A DNA stretch of 28,808 nucleotides. Origin: UBA830 sp036339975 (lineage in GTDB: Bacteria; Pseudomonadota; Alphaproteobacteria; MPNO01; UBA830). The DNA lies in the NCBI GenBank assembly GCA_036339975.1, contig JAYYZV010000049.1, positions 1 through 28,808 on the forward strand. The letters are read 5' to 3'. Both the position numbers and the translations under genes were made by a program. Of this stretch, positions 8,064 through 16,964 are shown piece after piece. Below the pieces are notes generated by a model, which saw nothing but the letters and a program-made list of their open reading frames with translations, made no database searches and was not told the DNA's origin. Position 1 is the stretch's first letter. Every line of letters begins with the position of its first letter.

Positions 8064-10459
8064 TCGGTTCTCCTGCGCTTCCGAATTACCGCTATGTTTC
8101 CCGAAAGCGGCGGACAAAGGAAGATCGACGTTTTGTTACCGGACGCGGCAAATTTGTTGCAGACGTCGATGTTCCGGGAACGAAGCATGTTGCTGTTCTA
8201 CCTAGTCCGCATCCGCGGGCCAACATTAGCAGCATTGACACAAGCGCGGCGATGGCCGTGTCTGGCGTACATTATGTTTTGACGGGGGACGAACTCGCCG
8301 CGGAGACGAACTCACTCTTCCATGGTTTAGACCTGCCGGGTGTAAAGTGGCACCCGCTGGCAGTTGGCATGACCCGTTACGCAGGTGAATGGGTGGCGGC
8401 CGTGGTGGCAGACTCCCGCTATATAGCAGAGGATGCGGCCGAGTTGATCGAGGTAGAGTACGAGGCCCTTCCCGCGGCTGTCGATTCCGAGAAAATGCTC
8501 GACGGAGATCAGCCACTGGTCCATCCCGACCACGGTAGCAACGTCCTCTTTCGGAAAACCTGGGAATGGGGCCCGGTTGAAGACGATTTTTCTCGGGTGC
8601 CGCATACGGTCAGTTATCGGGCTCGCTGGGGCAGGTCGTCCACAGTGCCGATCGAGACGTTCGGTGTCGTTGCAAAATGGGACGAGATTGGCGAAATAAT
8701 GGATGTTTGGGCGTCAATTCAGATGCCGCAATACCAAGACCAGATCGCTGCCGCACTGCGGCTGCCGATGAATAATATCCGAGTTCACAATGACGTCGAT
8801 GTCGGCGGATCATACGGGGTGAAGCGTGGGATTAAACATACGGTGCTGGTCACTTATCTTGCCAAACGGCTTGGTATGCCGATCCGGTTTATCGAAGACC
8901 GGCTGGACAATATGTCGGGAGGCGATGCACACGGGCCCGACCGAATATTCGACATTACCATGGCATTTGATGACGACGGCGTTATCAAGTCGATGAAGAT
9001 CAGGGCACTCGACGATGTCGGGGCTTATCCGGGTCGTGCACCGCTACAGCTGGGGAAGCCTATAACGGCGTTGTGCGGCCCTTACCGTGTAAATTCGATC
9101 GAATACGAGGCAATTTCCGTCACATCAAATAAGACAGGACAGGTGCCGGTCCGGGGATTTGGACAGTCGCCGACAAATTTCGCTATAGAAACGGGCTTGG
9201 AGCGGGTGGCCAAGTACCTCGGGCTAGACCGTGTGGAAGTCCGCGCCCGCAATCTGGTCCGCAAAGAGGAGTTTCCCTGGAAGATCCCCCCGGGGTCGGT
9301 TTATGATTCGGGCGATTTTCACGCCGTACTGGAAAGCGTGATCAAGACTTCTGATTGGGCGGCGTTAGTTGCCCGCCGTGACGCGCTTCGGGCGGAGGGG
9401 AAACTGGCCGGCGTCGGTATAACAACCTGTCTCGAGCCGGGTGGTGGTAACAATATTTTCGAGTATCTGTTCAATCCCAAGTTAGAGATCACCACGTTCG
9501 TTGAATCTGTCCTACTCAAGGTGGAGCCGACCGGCGCTATAACTGCGGTTATGTGTACGACGACCTCAGGTCAGGGACACGAAACTATGGTTTCGACCAT
9601 CGCCGGCGAGGAACTGGAGCGCGACCCTGATACAATCCGGGTGTTGCACGGGGATTCTCTTGAAGCACTGCCGACGCGAAGTCCCGTGGCAAGCCGGATG
9701 ACCATCGTCTTGGGTACCGCGACATCTAATGCCGCGCGGGAAATCAAGGACAAGATGATCACCATCGCCGCCCATGACCTCGGGGTCGATAAAAACCAGA
9801 TCGAATACGCTGATGGAGAGTTTAGCGTTCGCGGGGAGCCGGAACGCAAGCTGTTATGGAGCGAAGTGTGCCATATTGCGCATAAACAATTTCATCGGAT
9901 GCCACCCGGCCATGAATTGGGATTACAGGCCTATTCTGTTCAGCAGGTGCCCGGCGCCGGCCAACTACCCAATGAGAAAAACGAAGTTCCCCTTTATCCG
10001 TGCTTCTCATTCCAAGCGCATGTCCCGCTTGTCGAAATTGACCCGGACACCGGAAAGGTCAAATTACACGACTACTACATCGCCCACGACTGTGGCACCG
10101 CAATCAATCCCGACATAGTCCGAGGAATGATCATTGGCGGCGTTGCGCATGGCGTTGGAGCGGCGCTGTACGAGAAGTTCGAATATGATCCCGAGGGCCA
10201 GCTTCTGGCTGGCACGTTTGTCGATTACCTGTTGCCGTCGGCGCATGAAATTCCGCCGGTGACGGATATCGAGCATTGTACACCGTCGCCGATGACCTCC
10301 CTTGGACAGAAAGGATCGGGTGAAGGGGGATATCTCGGCGCACCCGCAGCCGTTGCATCCGCGGTCAACGATGCCCTCAGCCCATACGATGTCGAAATTA
10401 ACGAACTACCGATCCGGGCCCGTGATATCGAAGCAGCGCTGCACGAAAAAACTTTATAG
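8060..10459 (+). CDS. Molybdenum hydroxylase large subunit 2 (CoxL/xanthine dehydrogenase family)
   Basis: A second molybdopterin-binding subunit, 799 residues, clearly diverged from the one at 4288. It starts YVSRKRRTKEDRRFVTGRG and has DVGGSYGVKRG, the substrate-pocket loop VPVRGFGQSPTNFAIE, TTSGQGHETMVS and the catalytic Glu E755 in GSGEGG. The loop at the CoxL active-site position differs from that of large subunit 1 (RGFGQ against YRSSGR), so the two probably accept different substrates. It is translationally coupled to the small subunit, making it the more likely core partner. No XdhC/CoxF maturation factor is seen in the window. Confidence 0.9.
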   Translation: MIGSPALPNYRYVSRKRRTKEDRRFVTGRGKFVADVDVPGTKHVAVLPSPHPRANISSIDTSAAMAVSGVHYVLTGDELAAETNSLFHGLDLPGVKWHPLAVGMTRYAGEWVAAVVADSRYIAEDAAELIEVEYEALPAAVDSEKMLDGDQPLVHPDHGSNVLFRKTWEWGPVEDDFSRVPHTVSYRARWGRSSTVPIETFGVVAKWDEIGEIMDVWASIQMPQYQDQIAAALRLPMNNIRVHNDVDVGGSYGVKRGIKHTVLVTYLAKRLGMPIRFIEDRLDNMSGGDAHGPDRIFDITMAFDDDGVIKSMKIRALDDVGAYPGRAPLQLGKPITALCGPYRVNSIEYEAISVTSNKTGQVPVRGFGQSPTNFAIETGLERVAKYLGLDRVEVRARNLVRKEEFPWKIPPGSVYDSGDFHAVLESVIKTSDWAALVARRDALRAEGKLAGVGITTCLEPGGGNNIFEYLFNPKLEITTFVESVLLKVEPTGAITAVMCTTTSGQGHETMVSTIAGEELERDPDTIRVLHGDSLEALPTRSPVASRMTIVLGTATSNAAREIKDKMITIAAHDLGVDKNQIEYADGEFSVRGEPERKLLWSEVCHIAHKQFHRMPPGHELGLQAYSVQQVPGAGQLPNEKNEVPLYPCFSFQAHVPLVEIDPDTGKVKLHDYYIAHDCGTAINPDIVRGMIIGGVAHGVGAALYEKFEYDPEGQLLAGTFVDYLLPSAHEIPPVTDIEHCTPSPMTSLGQKGSGEGGYLGAPAAVASAVNDALSPYDVEINELPIRARDIEAALHEKTL

Positions 10460-10489
10460 TGAGATCAATGCATACACAGGGAGAAGGAC

Positions 10490-11215
10490 ATGAGTGACGA
10501 TATTCTGCTTGAACAGGACGGACGCATACTGCGGGCGACATTCAACAGGACACCGGATAACGGCGTCTCCGACAGCATGGCCCGTCGGTTTTCCGAAGCT
10601 ATCCTCTCCGCCCACGAAAACTCGGATATGGTTCTTTTGCGCAGCGCCGGTCCAGATTTTTGTACGGGCCGTATCCGAGATGATGATGCGGGGCCGCCTT
10701 CGCCGGAAGCTTATAGCCGTCGTCCGGAATATGACGCGATCTTCGGTTGTTACAGGTCGATCAAGGATGCACAGGTTCCGGTAGTGACCGTTATCGAGGG
10801 GCGTTGCATGGGGTTCGGTACGGCGGTTACCGCGGTGAGCGATGTGTCGTTTGCCAGTAGTACCGCTACTTTCAACATCCCTGAGGTTGGTCACAATGTG
10901 ATGCCGACTATGGTCATGTCGGCGTTGTACGATCGGATGAGCCGAAATGCGATTCTATGGATGGCTTATTCAACCGATTTTATCGATGCTGAACGTGCGC
11001 TAAATTACGGCTTGGTTAGCAATGTCGTGGGCGCCGACAAGCTGGACGCAGAGGTTGGCCGCTTTTGCGAACTATTGATCAGCCGTCCGCGGCCGGCAAT
11101 CCTCGGGCTGAAGGAATACCTGCATAGCGCACCGCGCATGGATGAACAGGGGGCATTTGACTATGCCCGCAGCATCCATTCGATGGTCAATACTTCCGCC
11201 GCAATGAAAAAATAA
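10490..11215 (+). CDS. Enoyl-CoA hydratase/isomerase (crotonase) family protein
   Basis: The 241-residue protein has the crotonase fold signals. The first oxyanion-hole segment is SAGPDFCTG (52-60) and the second EGRCMGFGTA (103-112). E132 in NIPEVG corresponds to Glu144 of rat enoyl-CoA hydratase. I see no counterpart of the second catalytic glutamate, Glu164, so it may be an isomerase, hydrolase or other crotonase-type lyase rather than a hydratase. A strong GGAGAAGG precedes the ATG. It is the last gene of the long plus-strand run, 30 bases after the second large subunit. A CoA-thioester substrate is implied by the family but not proven. Confidence 0.85.
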   Translation: MSDDILLEQDGRILRATFNRTPDNGVSDSMARRFSEAILSAHENSDMVLLRSAGPDFCTGRIRDDDAGPPSPEAYSRRPEYDAIFGCYRSIKDAQVPVVTVIEGRCMGFGTAVTAVSDVSFASSTATFNIPEVGHNVMPTMVMSALYDRMSRNAILWMAYSTDFIDAERALNYGLVSNVVGADKLDAEVGRFCELLISRPRPAILGLKEYLHSAPRMDEQGAFDYARSIHSMVNTSAAMKK

Positions 11216-11252
11216 CCGGCGAAAATACAGTTGCTGTTAACACGTATGTTGG

Positions 11253-12200
11253 CTATGCGTTCCGCGTGCGGAATTCCTCAGCGTATGCGGCAAGTGCCTC
11301 TTCCAGAGTGAAGGCAGGTTCCCAGGCCAGCTCGTCGCGGGCGCGGCTTGTGTCGAGCGGTATCATGCGAGACGTCGGAGCTGTGCCGGGTTTTATTTCG
11401 ACTTCTAAATCGGGAAACGTCGACTTGACGGCTGTTACCAACTCGGAAAAAGTGATAGCTCGCCCCCATGACAGGTTATACGCCGCGTCGGCGGGTAACC
11501 CTTCCTTGGTTGCTGCCATATCCACCGCCCGGCCCATATCGTCGGCGTATATATATTCAAACGCCATCGTCTGTTCTTCGGGAATGACCGCCTTAGTGCC
11601 ACGCACGCCTGCTTCAATCAGCGAATGGATTTTTTCCCCGCCGCCCGATCCACCCCAGAAATGCCCCATCCCGAATACATTGCCTGGCCGAAGCACCACA
11701 GTCTCAAATCCGCATTGGATGCGATAAGCCTCGACGATAAGCTCCTGTGCCGCCTTTGAATTTGAGTAAGCGGTGCCGCCGCCGCGCAAAAAGTTTTCTG
11801 ATATGACGGTTTCGTCGTCGCTTTTTCGCCAGTCGTAGACGCCAAAAGTGGAAAGCTGGATCAGACGTTTGACCCCAGAAATGCGGACCGCTTCCACCAC
11901 CGCCATCATGCCACCGATATTCAGATCGTAGCCTGTGTGGATCGGATCGGCGACGCGTTTTCCGATCAGGCCAGCCGTATGGAGAAAGGTCTCGGGTTTG
12001 TGTTTTTTGATTGCGTGGATTAGCGCGGGAAGGCTCCGGATATCGTCGTTGATTACTTCGTAATCGATGTCGCCAAGGCGCATGGCCAGATAGTCAGCGC
12101 GCGGCACCGGATCGATAAAAACGGTCTTTTCTCCTCGTTTTGCCGCTTCCTTCGCATACGCCGTACCGATAAGGCCGGCACCGGTGATAAGAGTGGTCAT
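11253..12200 (-). CDS. NAD-dependent epimerase/dehydratase family protein (extended SDR)
   Basis: A 315-residue extended short-chain dehydrogenase/reductase. The nucleotide-binding motif TGAGLIG lies at residues 6-12 and D30 after the second strand favours NAD(H). The catalytic residues are S117 in QLSTFGVY and Y145-K149 in AYSNSK. RPGNVFG and the C-terminal substrate domain are of the sugar-epimerase type. In catabolic islands such proteins often reduce or oxidise hydroxy or keto intermediates; the substrate is not known. A GGGAGCAGGAAAG stretch precedes the ATG. It faces away from the ThDP enzyme gene, leaving 91 bases between starts. Confidence 0.88.
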   Translation of the reverse strand: MTTLITGAGLIGTAYAKEAAKRGEKTVFIDPVPRADYLAMRLGDIDYEVINDDIRSLPALIHAIKKHKPETFLHTAGLIGKRVADPIHTGYDLNIGGMMAVVEAVRISGVKRLIQLSTFGVYDWRKSDDETVISENFLRGGGTAYSNSKAAQELIVEAYRIQCGFETVVLRPGNVFGMGHFWGGSGGGEKIHSLIEAGVRGTKAVIPEEQTMAFEYIYADDMGRAVDMAATKEGLPADAAYNLSWGRAITFSELVTAVKSTFPDLEVEIKPGTAPTSRMIPLDTSRARDELAWEPAFTLEEALAAYAEEFRTRNA

Positions 12201-12291
12201 CGCTTTCCTGCTCCCTTCGCTGTTCTTCTGTTAGTATGGCGGTTAGCTTATGGCAATAGTGTGGGGCGGGACAATCTACGAGGATGATAAT

Positions 12292-14055
12292 ATGACGGAC
12301 AACGGCGCCATTCAGAAATCTGACAAAAAATGGCAGTCCGACATCATTGTCGATCTAATCAAGCAATACGGATTTAAACATATTGCACTTAATCCAGGCG
12401 CCAGCTACCGCGGATTGCACGATTCGCTGGTGAATTACGGCGAGAACGATCCACCTATGCTGGTGTGCAACCACGAAAAGATCGCGGTCCAAATGGCGCA
12501 CGGTTATGCCAAGGCCACCGGAGAACCGATGATTGCCATCGTTCACAACGTTGTCGGTTTGCTGCATGCACCGCTTGCGATCTATTACGCTTATATTGAC
12601 CGCGCTCCAGTCTTCATCATTGGTGCAACTGGTCCGATGGATGAAGACATCCGTCGGCCTTTTATAGATTGGATCCACACCGCCTCGGTTCAAGGAAACG
12701 CGGTCCGGGATTATACCAAGTGGGACTATCAGCCAGGCAGTGTGCATGGGATACCGGACTCATTTGCACGCGCGTACTCTATTATGATGGCTGAGCCGCA
12801 GGGTCCCATCTATATGTGCTACGATGCTGGAATACAGGAAGGACCGCTGACCGAGGAAATCGATCTGCCGTCGCTTGTTGCCACGCGCGTGACATCGACG
12901 CTCGGCCCGGATCGCGTGGCATTGGAAAAGGCGGCCGATCTTTTGCTGGCCGCTGAAAATCCGATGATCCTGACCGAGTATGCGGGGCGGATGCCACACG
13001 GGTTTGAATATATCGTCGATTTTGCTGAAACCGTCGGCGCAGGTGTGTCCGACGTATACAAACGCCTAAATTTTCCGAACCGGCATCCATTGAACCTGAG
13101 TATGGATAGTGAAGCATTCGACGGCGCTGATCTGGTCCTTTGTATGGATGTCCGAGACTGGACACGGGGGACCTACGGGACGAACCCAGTGACCCGCGCT
13201 GTAGAGGACAAGACTAAACCTGGCAGCAAATGGATTGATATTGGCTTTGCTGATATCGAGATCAGTAAATGGGCTATGGACTATAACAAGCATCGGGACT
13301 GGGATGTGCGTGTTACCTCTGATCCAGTGTCCGCGGTCCCCGAACTTGCCCAACTTTGTCGTTCCCGCATTGAGGTGGACCCCTCGCTTAAATCGAAGGT
13401 CGGGGATCGAAGGGAAGAGATCGGCAAGCGTCATGCGTCGCTGTTCAATAAATGGGCTGAGGATGCGAAGAAAGACTGGAACGCATCGCCGATTTCTTTG
13501 CCAAGGTTGGCATCGGAAGTGTGGGATGTGATACGCGACGAGGACTGGGTTCTTACCGCCGGCGATCTTCGAGGCTGGACGAGAAAAATTTGGAATTTCG
13601 ACAAGCCCTATCGGCACCCGGGGCGGTCGCTAGGGACTGCCACGCAGTTCGGTATTTCGCTGGGCGTGGCACTCGCCAACAAAGGAAAAGAGAGGTTAGT
13701 TGTTGATCTGCAGCCCGATGGAGATCTGATGTTTGATCTCGGCGCTCTCTGGATCGCCGCGAAATACGAAATTCCAATGCTGGTGGTGATGTATAATAAC
13801 CGCGCCTATTACAATGACTGGGATCATCAGAAACATGTCGCGCACCGGCGCGGAACTGATGAAGAACGTGCTTATATCGGCATGGATTTATACGGTCCCG
13901 CGCCTGATTTTGCGGCTGCGGCGAAATCCATGGATTGGTGGGCAGAAGGCCCGATCGAGGACCCGGCGGAGATTAATGGCGCGTTGATACGGGCCATTGA
14001 ACAGGTGAAGGCTGGTAAACCAGCTCTGATCGACACTATCTGCCAGCACAAGTAG
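12292..14055 (+). CDS. Thiamine diphosphate-dependent decarboxylase/synthase family protein
   Basis: Using the ATG at 12292 (GAGGATGATAAT just before it) the protein is 587 residues; the ATG at 12250 would add 14 residues and has no ribosome-binding site. It is in the acetolactate synthase / benzoylformate decarboxylase superfamily. The cofactor-activating glutamate is E62 in CNHEKIAVQMAHGYAKATG, and the Mg-ThDP motif runs from PDGD (residues 475-478) to N502-N503. NPGASYRGLHDSLVNYG marks a subfamily common in environmental Proteobacteria without a defined reaction. A 2-keto acid substrate is likely from the superfamily. The next gene starts ten bases later. An alpha-hydroxy-acid dehydrogenase nearby could supply the keto acid. 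Confidence 0.88.
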   Translation: MTDNGAIQKSDKKWQSDIIVDLIKQYGFKHIALNPGASYRGLHDSLVNYGENDPPMLVCNHEKIAVQMAHGYAKATGEPMIAIVHNVVGLLHAPLAIYYAYIDRAPVFIIGATGPMDEDIRRPFIDWIHTASVQGNAVRDYTKWDYQPGSVHGIPDSFARAYSIMMAEPQGPIYMCYDAGIQEGPLTEEIDLPSLVATRVTSTLGPDRVALEKAADLLLAAENPMILTEYAGRMPHGFEYIVDFAETVGAGVSDVYKRLNFPNRHPLNLSMDSEAFDGADLVLCMDVRDWTRGTYGTNPVTRAVEDKTKPGSKWIDIGFADIEISKWAMDYNKHRDWDVRVTSDPVSAVPELAQLCRSRIEVDPSLKSKVGDRREEIGKRHASLFNKWAEDAKKDWNASPISLPRLASEVWDVIRDEDWVLTAGDLRGWTRKIWNFDKPYRHPGRSLGTATQFGISLGVALANKGKERLVVDLQPDGDLMFDLGALWIAAKYEIPMLVVMYNNRAYYNDWDHQKHVAHRRGTDEERAYIGMDLYGPAPDFAAAAKSMDWWAEGPIEDPAEINGALIRAIEQVKAGKPALIDTICQHK

Positions 14056-14065
14056 AGAGGAAGGA

Positions 14066-14650
14066 ATGATGGAGCGGAAACAAATGATCCCTGCCGTTGA
14101 GAAATTCGTGGCCGAAATGAGGGCCGCCTGCGACGATTTGGAGGGGGACGAGAGATGGGATCGTTGTCGCGATTTGCTTGCGGAACTTCTGACGGACCGG
14201 GCTCTGCAAAAGCATGCGGAGGAATGGCCCGTCGGCGGTTTCGACGGCAAGAAGGTCGACAACCTTTTGTTTTATGAGGATCCCGACCATGGCTTCGTCA
14301 TTAATGGTTTGATTAAGAACCCCGGCGGGTACGCGATGATCCATGATCATGGAGAAGCCTGGACAATTTATGGGGTATTGTCCGGTGGGGAGCGCGTTGT
14401 TAGATATCGGGAAATAGAGAAGGATGGGGAGGTGACGTTTGAGGAAGATCGCGCCGTCATGTGCGGACCCGGCGATGTAGACATCGTCTCCCCCTGGGAG
14501 ATCCATTCAGAATACGCCGGAAATGAGAAAACCATTGCCGTGATAGTCCGTAGCCAGCGGTCTGGCACGTTTGAGCAGTTCCGATACCCGCCTGAGGGGG
14601 GGAAAACGCGGTTTTCGGGACCCAACCAGGTGCCGTATGACCTTGGGTAA
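14066..14650 (+). CDS. Cupin protein with a thiol-dioxygenase-like three-histidine site
   Basis: A 194-residue cupin. H93 and H95 in MIHDHGEAWTIYGVLSGGE and H147 in SPWEIHSEY fit the three-histidine iron site of cysteine dioxygenase and 3-mercaptopropionate dioxygenase, with the usual spacing between the two cupin motifs. This suggests an Fe(II) oxygenase, acting on a thiol or on another small acid. Sequence outside the motifs is not closely recognisable, so the substrate is open. The gene has a strong AGAGGAAGGA and begins ten bases after the ThDP enzyme, so the two are almost certainly co-expressed. A second ATG at 14069 is an equally possible start. It converges on the next minus-strand gene with ten bases between stops. 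Confidence 0.72.
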   Translation: MMERKQMIPAVEKFVAEMRAACDDLEGDERWDRCRDLLAELLTDRALQKHAEEWPVGGFDGKKVDNLLFYEDPDHGFVINGLIKNPGGYAMIHDHGEAWTIYGVLSGGERVVRYREIEKDGEVTFEEDRAVMCGPGDVDIVSPWEIHSEYAGNEKTIAVIVRSQRSGTFEQFRYPPEGGKTRFSGPNQVPYDLG

Positions 14651-14660
14651 GCTTATTCGC

Positions 14661-15749
14661 TTATGTTTGCCCCCGGATTTCCTCCGGTAGAAAAGGAAAG
14701 GCCGATAATTCGTGGGATTCGCCTACCGCACCGGCTTCCTTGACGAAGTTAATGTCGAGTTCATCGATCGATGCGACGCCGACTAGACCCATTGCATTTC
14801 GAATTTCTGCTTCCATGATCTCCAACGCCCGGACTAGAGCCGGTTGGCCGCCTGCGGCAAGTGCCCAGCCCTGGAAACGGCCGAGCGCTACGGCCGTTGC
14901 ACCAATAGCCAAAGCTTTCAGTACATCCGTTCCGCGCACAAAACCTCCGTCGACAACAATTTCCGCCTGATTACCGACGACGGCAACGACCTCTTTCAGG
15001 ATTTCGATGGTGCCGTCACCATGATCCAGCTGCCGTCCGCCATGGTTTGAAACGTAGATGACGTCGACACCATGACTGAGCGCGATTTCAGCGTCCTCTG
15101 CGGTCTGGACGCCTTTCAGAATAAAAGGCAATCCACCGCGTTCGCGCATCCTTTCCATCCATTCCCACGTGAGCCCAGCCTGGTTTTTTCGCGCCTCGTC
15201 TCCGTATCGTTGAATACTCGGGGGGCGCCAGCCTGTGATCAACTGCCGTTCACGGCGCCCGTAATAGGCAGAATCGACAGTGAGGCATAGCGCTGCATAT
15301 CCTGCGTCACGGGCTCTATCGATAAGGCTGTCCATCCAGTCATAGTCGCCTCTTACATAGATCTGAAATATCTTTGGGTGATTGGTTGACGCAGCTATCT
15401 CCTCCAGCGCTGGTTCGGTCACTGTGCTGACGAGGTTCATGGTTCCGAATTCAGCCGCGGCCTTTGCTACAGCGATGCCGCCTTCCGGGGTAACGGTCTG
15501 TAGAGAACCGATCGGAGCGAGTAGACAGGGGATCCTAAGAGTGTGCCCCATGAATGTCGTTTCAGTGTCGATTTCTCGCACATCACGCAGTATTCGAGGA
15601 CGCAACGCCAATGAATCGAGACAAAGGCGGTTGCGCCGGAGGGTTGTCTCCGTCTCGGCTGCGCCGGTTACATAGTTCCATATGGAGCGCGGCAAGTTGT
15701 TGCGGGCGGCAACAATAATTTCGTGCATCGTAGAGAAGGAATCGGACAT
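14661..15749 (-). CDS. FMN-dependent alpha-hydroxy-acid dehydrogenase/oxidase (LldD/glycolate oxidase family)
   Basis: The 362-residue protein shows the full family active site: Y26 in NYVTGAAETE, Y131 in QIYVRG, D159 and R166 in TVDSAYYGRRE, K212 in ILKGV, and the catalytic base H236 with R239 in SNHGGRQLDHGDG. It should oxidise an (S)-2-hydroxy acid to the 2-keto acid, passing electrons to oxygen or quinone. No membrane segment is evident. The start ATG has a poor ribosome-binding site. It is encoded opposite to the TRAP genes, with a 137-base shared upstream region. Its product type matches the expected 2-keto-acid substrate of the nearby ThDP enzyme. Confidence 0.93.
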   Translation of the reverse strand: MSDSFSTMHEIIVAARNNLPRSIWNYVTGAAETETTLRRNRLCLDSLALRPRILRDVREIDTETTFMGHTLRIPCLLAPIGSLQTVTPEGGIAVAKAAAEFGTMNLVSTVTEPALEEIAASTNHPKIFQIYVRGDYDWMDSLIDRARDAGYAALCLTVDSAYYGRRERQLITGWRPPSIQRYGDEARKNQAGLTWEWMERMRERGGLPFILKGVQTAEDAEIALSHGVDVIYVSNHGGRQLDHGDGTIEILKEVVAVVGNQAEIVVDGGFVRGTDVLKALAIGATAVALGRFQGWALAAGGQPALVRALEIMEAEIRNAMGLVGVASIDELDINFVKEAGAVGESHELSAFPFLPEEIRGQT

Positions 15750-15811
15750 GGCATGAGCTTTTTATCAGTTTTTTTTCGTTTGGATATTGTGGACATCACA
15801 TCGTCTTTGTT

Positions 15812-15821
15812 CAACGCGTTG
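15812..15821. repeat. Palindrome CAACGCGTTG in the divergent promoter region
   Basis: A perfect 10-bp palindrome between the hydroxy-acid dehydrogenase (minus) and TRAP binding-protein (plus) genes. It directly abuts a TTGACA hexamer on the minus strand (15825-15820). Position suggests a regulator site for either gene, but short palindromes of this sort occur by chance. Confidence 0.3.
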
Positions 15822-15833
15822 TCAAAAACGAAT

Positions 15834-15863
15834 TTGAAGTGTTAGGCTTTGGAAAATTATAAG
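15834..15863 (+). promoter_or_regulatory. Candidate sigma-70 promoter of the TRAP operon
   Basis: TTGAAG (15834-15839) and TATAAG (15858-15863) are separated by 18 bases. Transcription would begin near 15870, just ahead of the strong ribosome-binding site GGGAGGA (15873-15879) of the binding-protein gene. The fit to consensus is fair (4/6 and 5/6). No start-site evidence is available from sequence alone. Confidence 0.32.
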
Positions 15864-15886
15864 ACCAACTCTGGGAGGAATGAACA

Positions 15887-16948
15887 GTGAGAAAACTTAC
15901 GTTGACAGTTATGGCCGTCGCAGCGCCGCTTGCGTTTGCAGGCTACGCAAATGCGAAAACCGTTAAAATAACCGTCGCCGCAGCACCGCCGCCGATGGTG
16001 ACTTTTGTGGCAGCGTTCAAAAATATAGTTTCGAAAAAGATTGATGCGCGCCTTGCCAAAGAAACGCCGGACTTCAAAATTGAGTGGAACCACGCTTATG
16101 CGGGTTCCCTCGCAAAGTTCAACGAGGTCTTCGAAGCGGTTGAGGAAGGTATCGCCGGTGCTGGTCTGATTTTGAAAAATTTTGAACCGTCTAATCTTCC
16201 GCTTGCTTCGTATACAGTCTATATGCCGTTCGTTAAAATTTCACGGGCCCAGCTAATTGCTATCGATGGCCGGATGCGTGCCCAGATACCGGAATTGAAC
16301 GCGGCTTACGACCGGCACAATCAGGTGTATATCCAGAGTGGGGTCAATGACTCTATGCAGCTGATGACCAAATTCCCGGTCACCAAAGTCGCGGCCCTGA
16401 AAGGGCGAAAGCTGGGATCCAGTGGCGCTTATGCGAATTGGCTGCGAGGAACCGGCGCCGTTTCGGTAAACTCATCGATGAACCAGTCTTTCACAAACAT
16501 CAAGAACGGTGTCTACGAGGGTTACCCGATTGGAGAAATCCTAGGCTTCGTCTACAAGACCTGGGCCGCTGCACCATACTTCACAAAAGTCGATTTTGGA
16601 CCGACCCTGTCCTCGGCGATCACCTTTAACAAGGATGTCTGGAAAAGCATGCCGGGAAAAGCGCGGCGGATCATCCAGGAAGAAGCGTCCAACTGGCCAA
16701 AATATCTGGACCAGATCGACAATAAGAAGCGCGCCAAGTTTGTTGGTATTATGAAAAAAAAGGGCGTAAAATTCAGCGTTTTGCCTGAAGCCGAGCGCCA
16801 GAAATGGGCCAAATCTATGCCCAACGTTGCGAAAGAGTGGGCAGCGCGTCTGGAAAAACGGGGGCTCCCCGGCAATAAGATGGTTTCTACATTCATGTCG
16901 GAATTGCGGGCCGCAAAAATCGAATACGCCCGGGATTGGGATAAATAG
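15887..16948 (+). CDS. TRAP transporter periplasmic substrate-binding protein (DctP-type)
   Basis: A 353-residue binding protein with a signal peptide (MRKLTLTVMAVAAPLAFAG...ANA, cleavage near residue 23). The start is GTG at 15887, eight bases after GGGAGGA. The fold-defining region LKGRKLGSSGAYANWLRGTGA (from residue 171) leads into NIKNGVYEGYPIGEI, corresponding to the usual 'lqtGvvDG' helix. In classical sialate and C4-dicarboxylate binders an arginine after KGxK(L/I) forms a salt bridge to the ligand carboxylate. Here that place is G177, so ligand recognition probably differs. The fused permease follows 41 bases later. It would capture the substrate of this catabolic region, whose identity is unknown. 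Confidence 0.88.
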   Translation: MRKLTLTVMAVAAPLAFAGYANAKTVKITVAAAPPPMVTFVAAFKNIVSKKIDARLAKETPDFKIEWNHAYAGSLAKFNEVFEAVEEGIAGAGLILKNFEPSNLPLASYTVYMPFVKISRAQLIAIDGRMRAQIPELNAAYDRHNQVYIQSGVNDSMQLMTKFPVTKVAALKGRKLGSSGAYANWLRGTGAVSVNSSMNQSFTNIKNGVYEGYPIGEILGFVYKTWAAAPYFTKVDFGPTLSSAITFNKDVWKSMPGKARRIIQEEASNWPKYLDQIDNKKRAKFVGIMKKKGVKFSVLPEAERQKWAKSMPNVAKEWAARLEKRGLPGNKMVSTFMSELRAAKIEYARDWDK

Positions 16949-16964
16949 CCCCGAGCAGCTGGAA

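Noticed and set aside
4288..10459. Aerobic CO dehydrogenase (CoxMSL) assignment
   Set aside because: Neither large subunit has the AYRCSFR active-site loop, the gene order is not the cox order, and no cox accessory genes are present.
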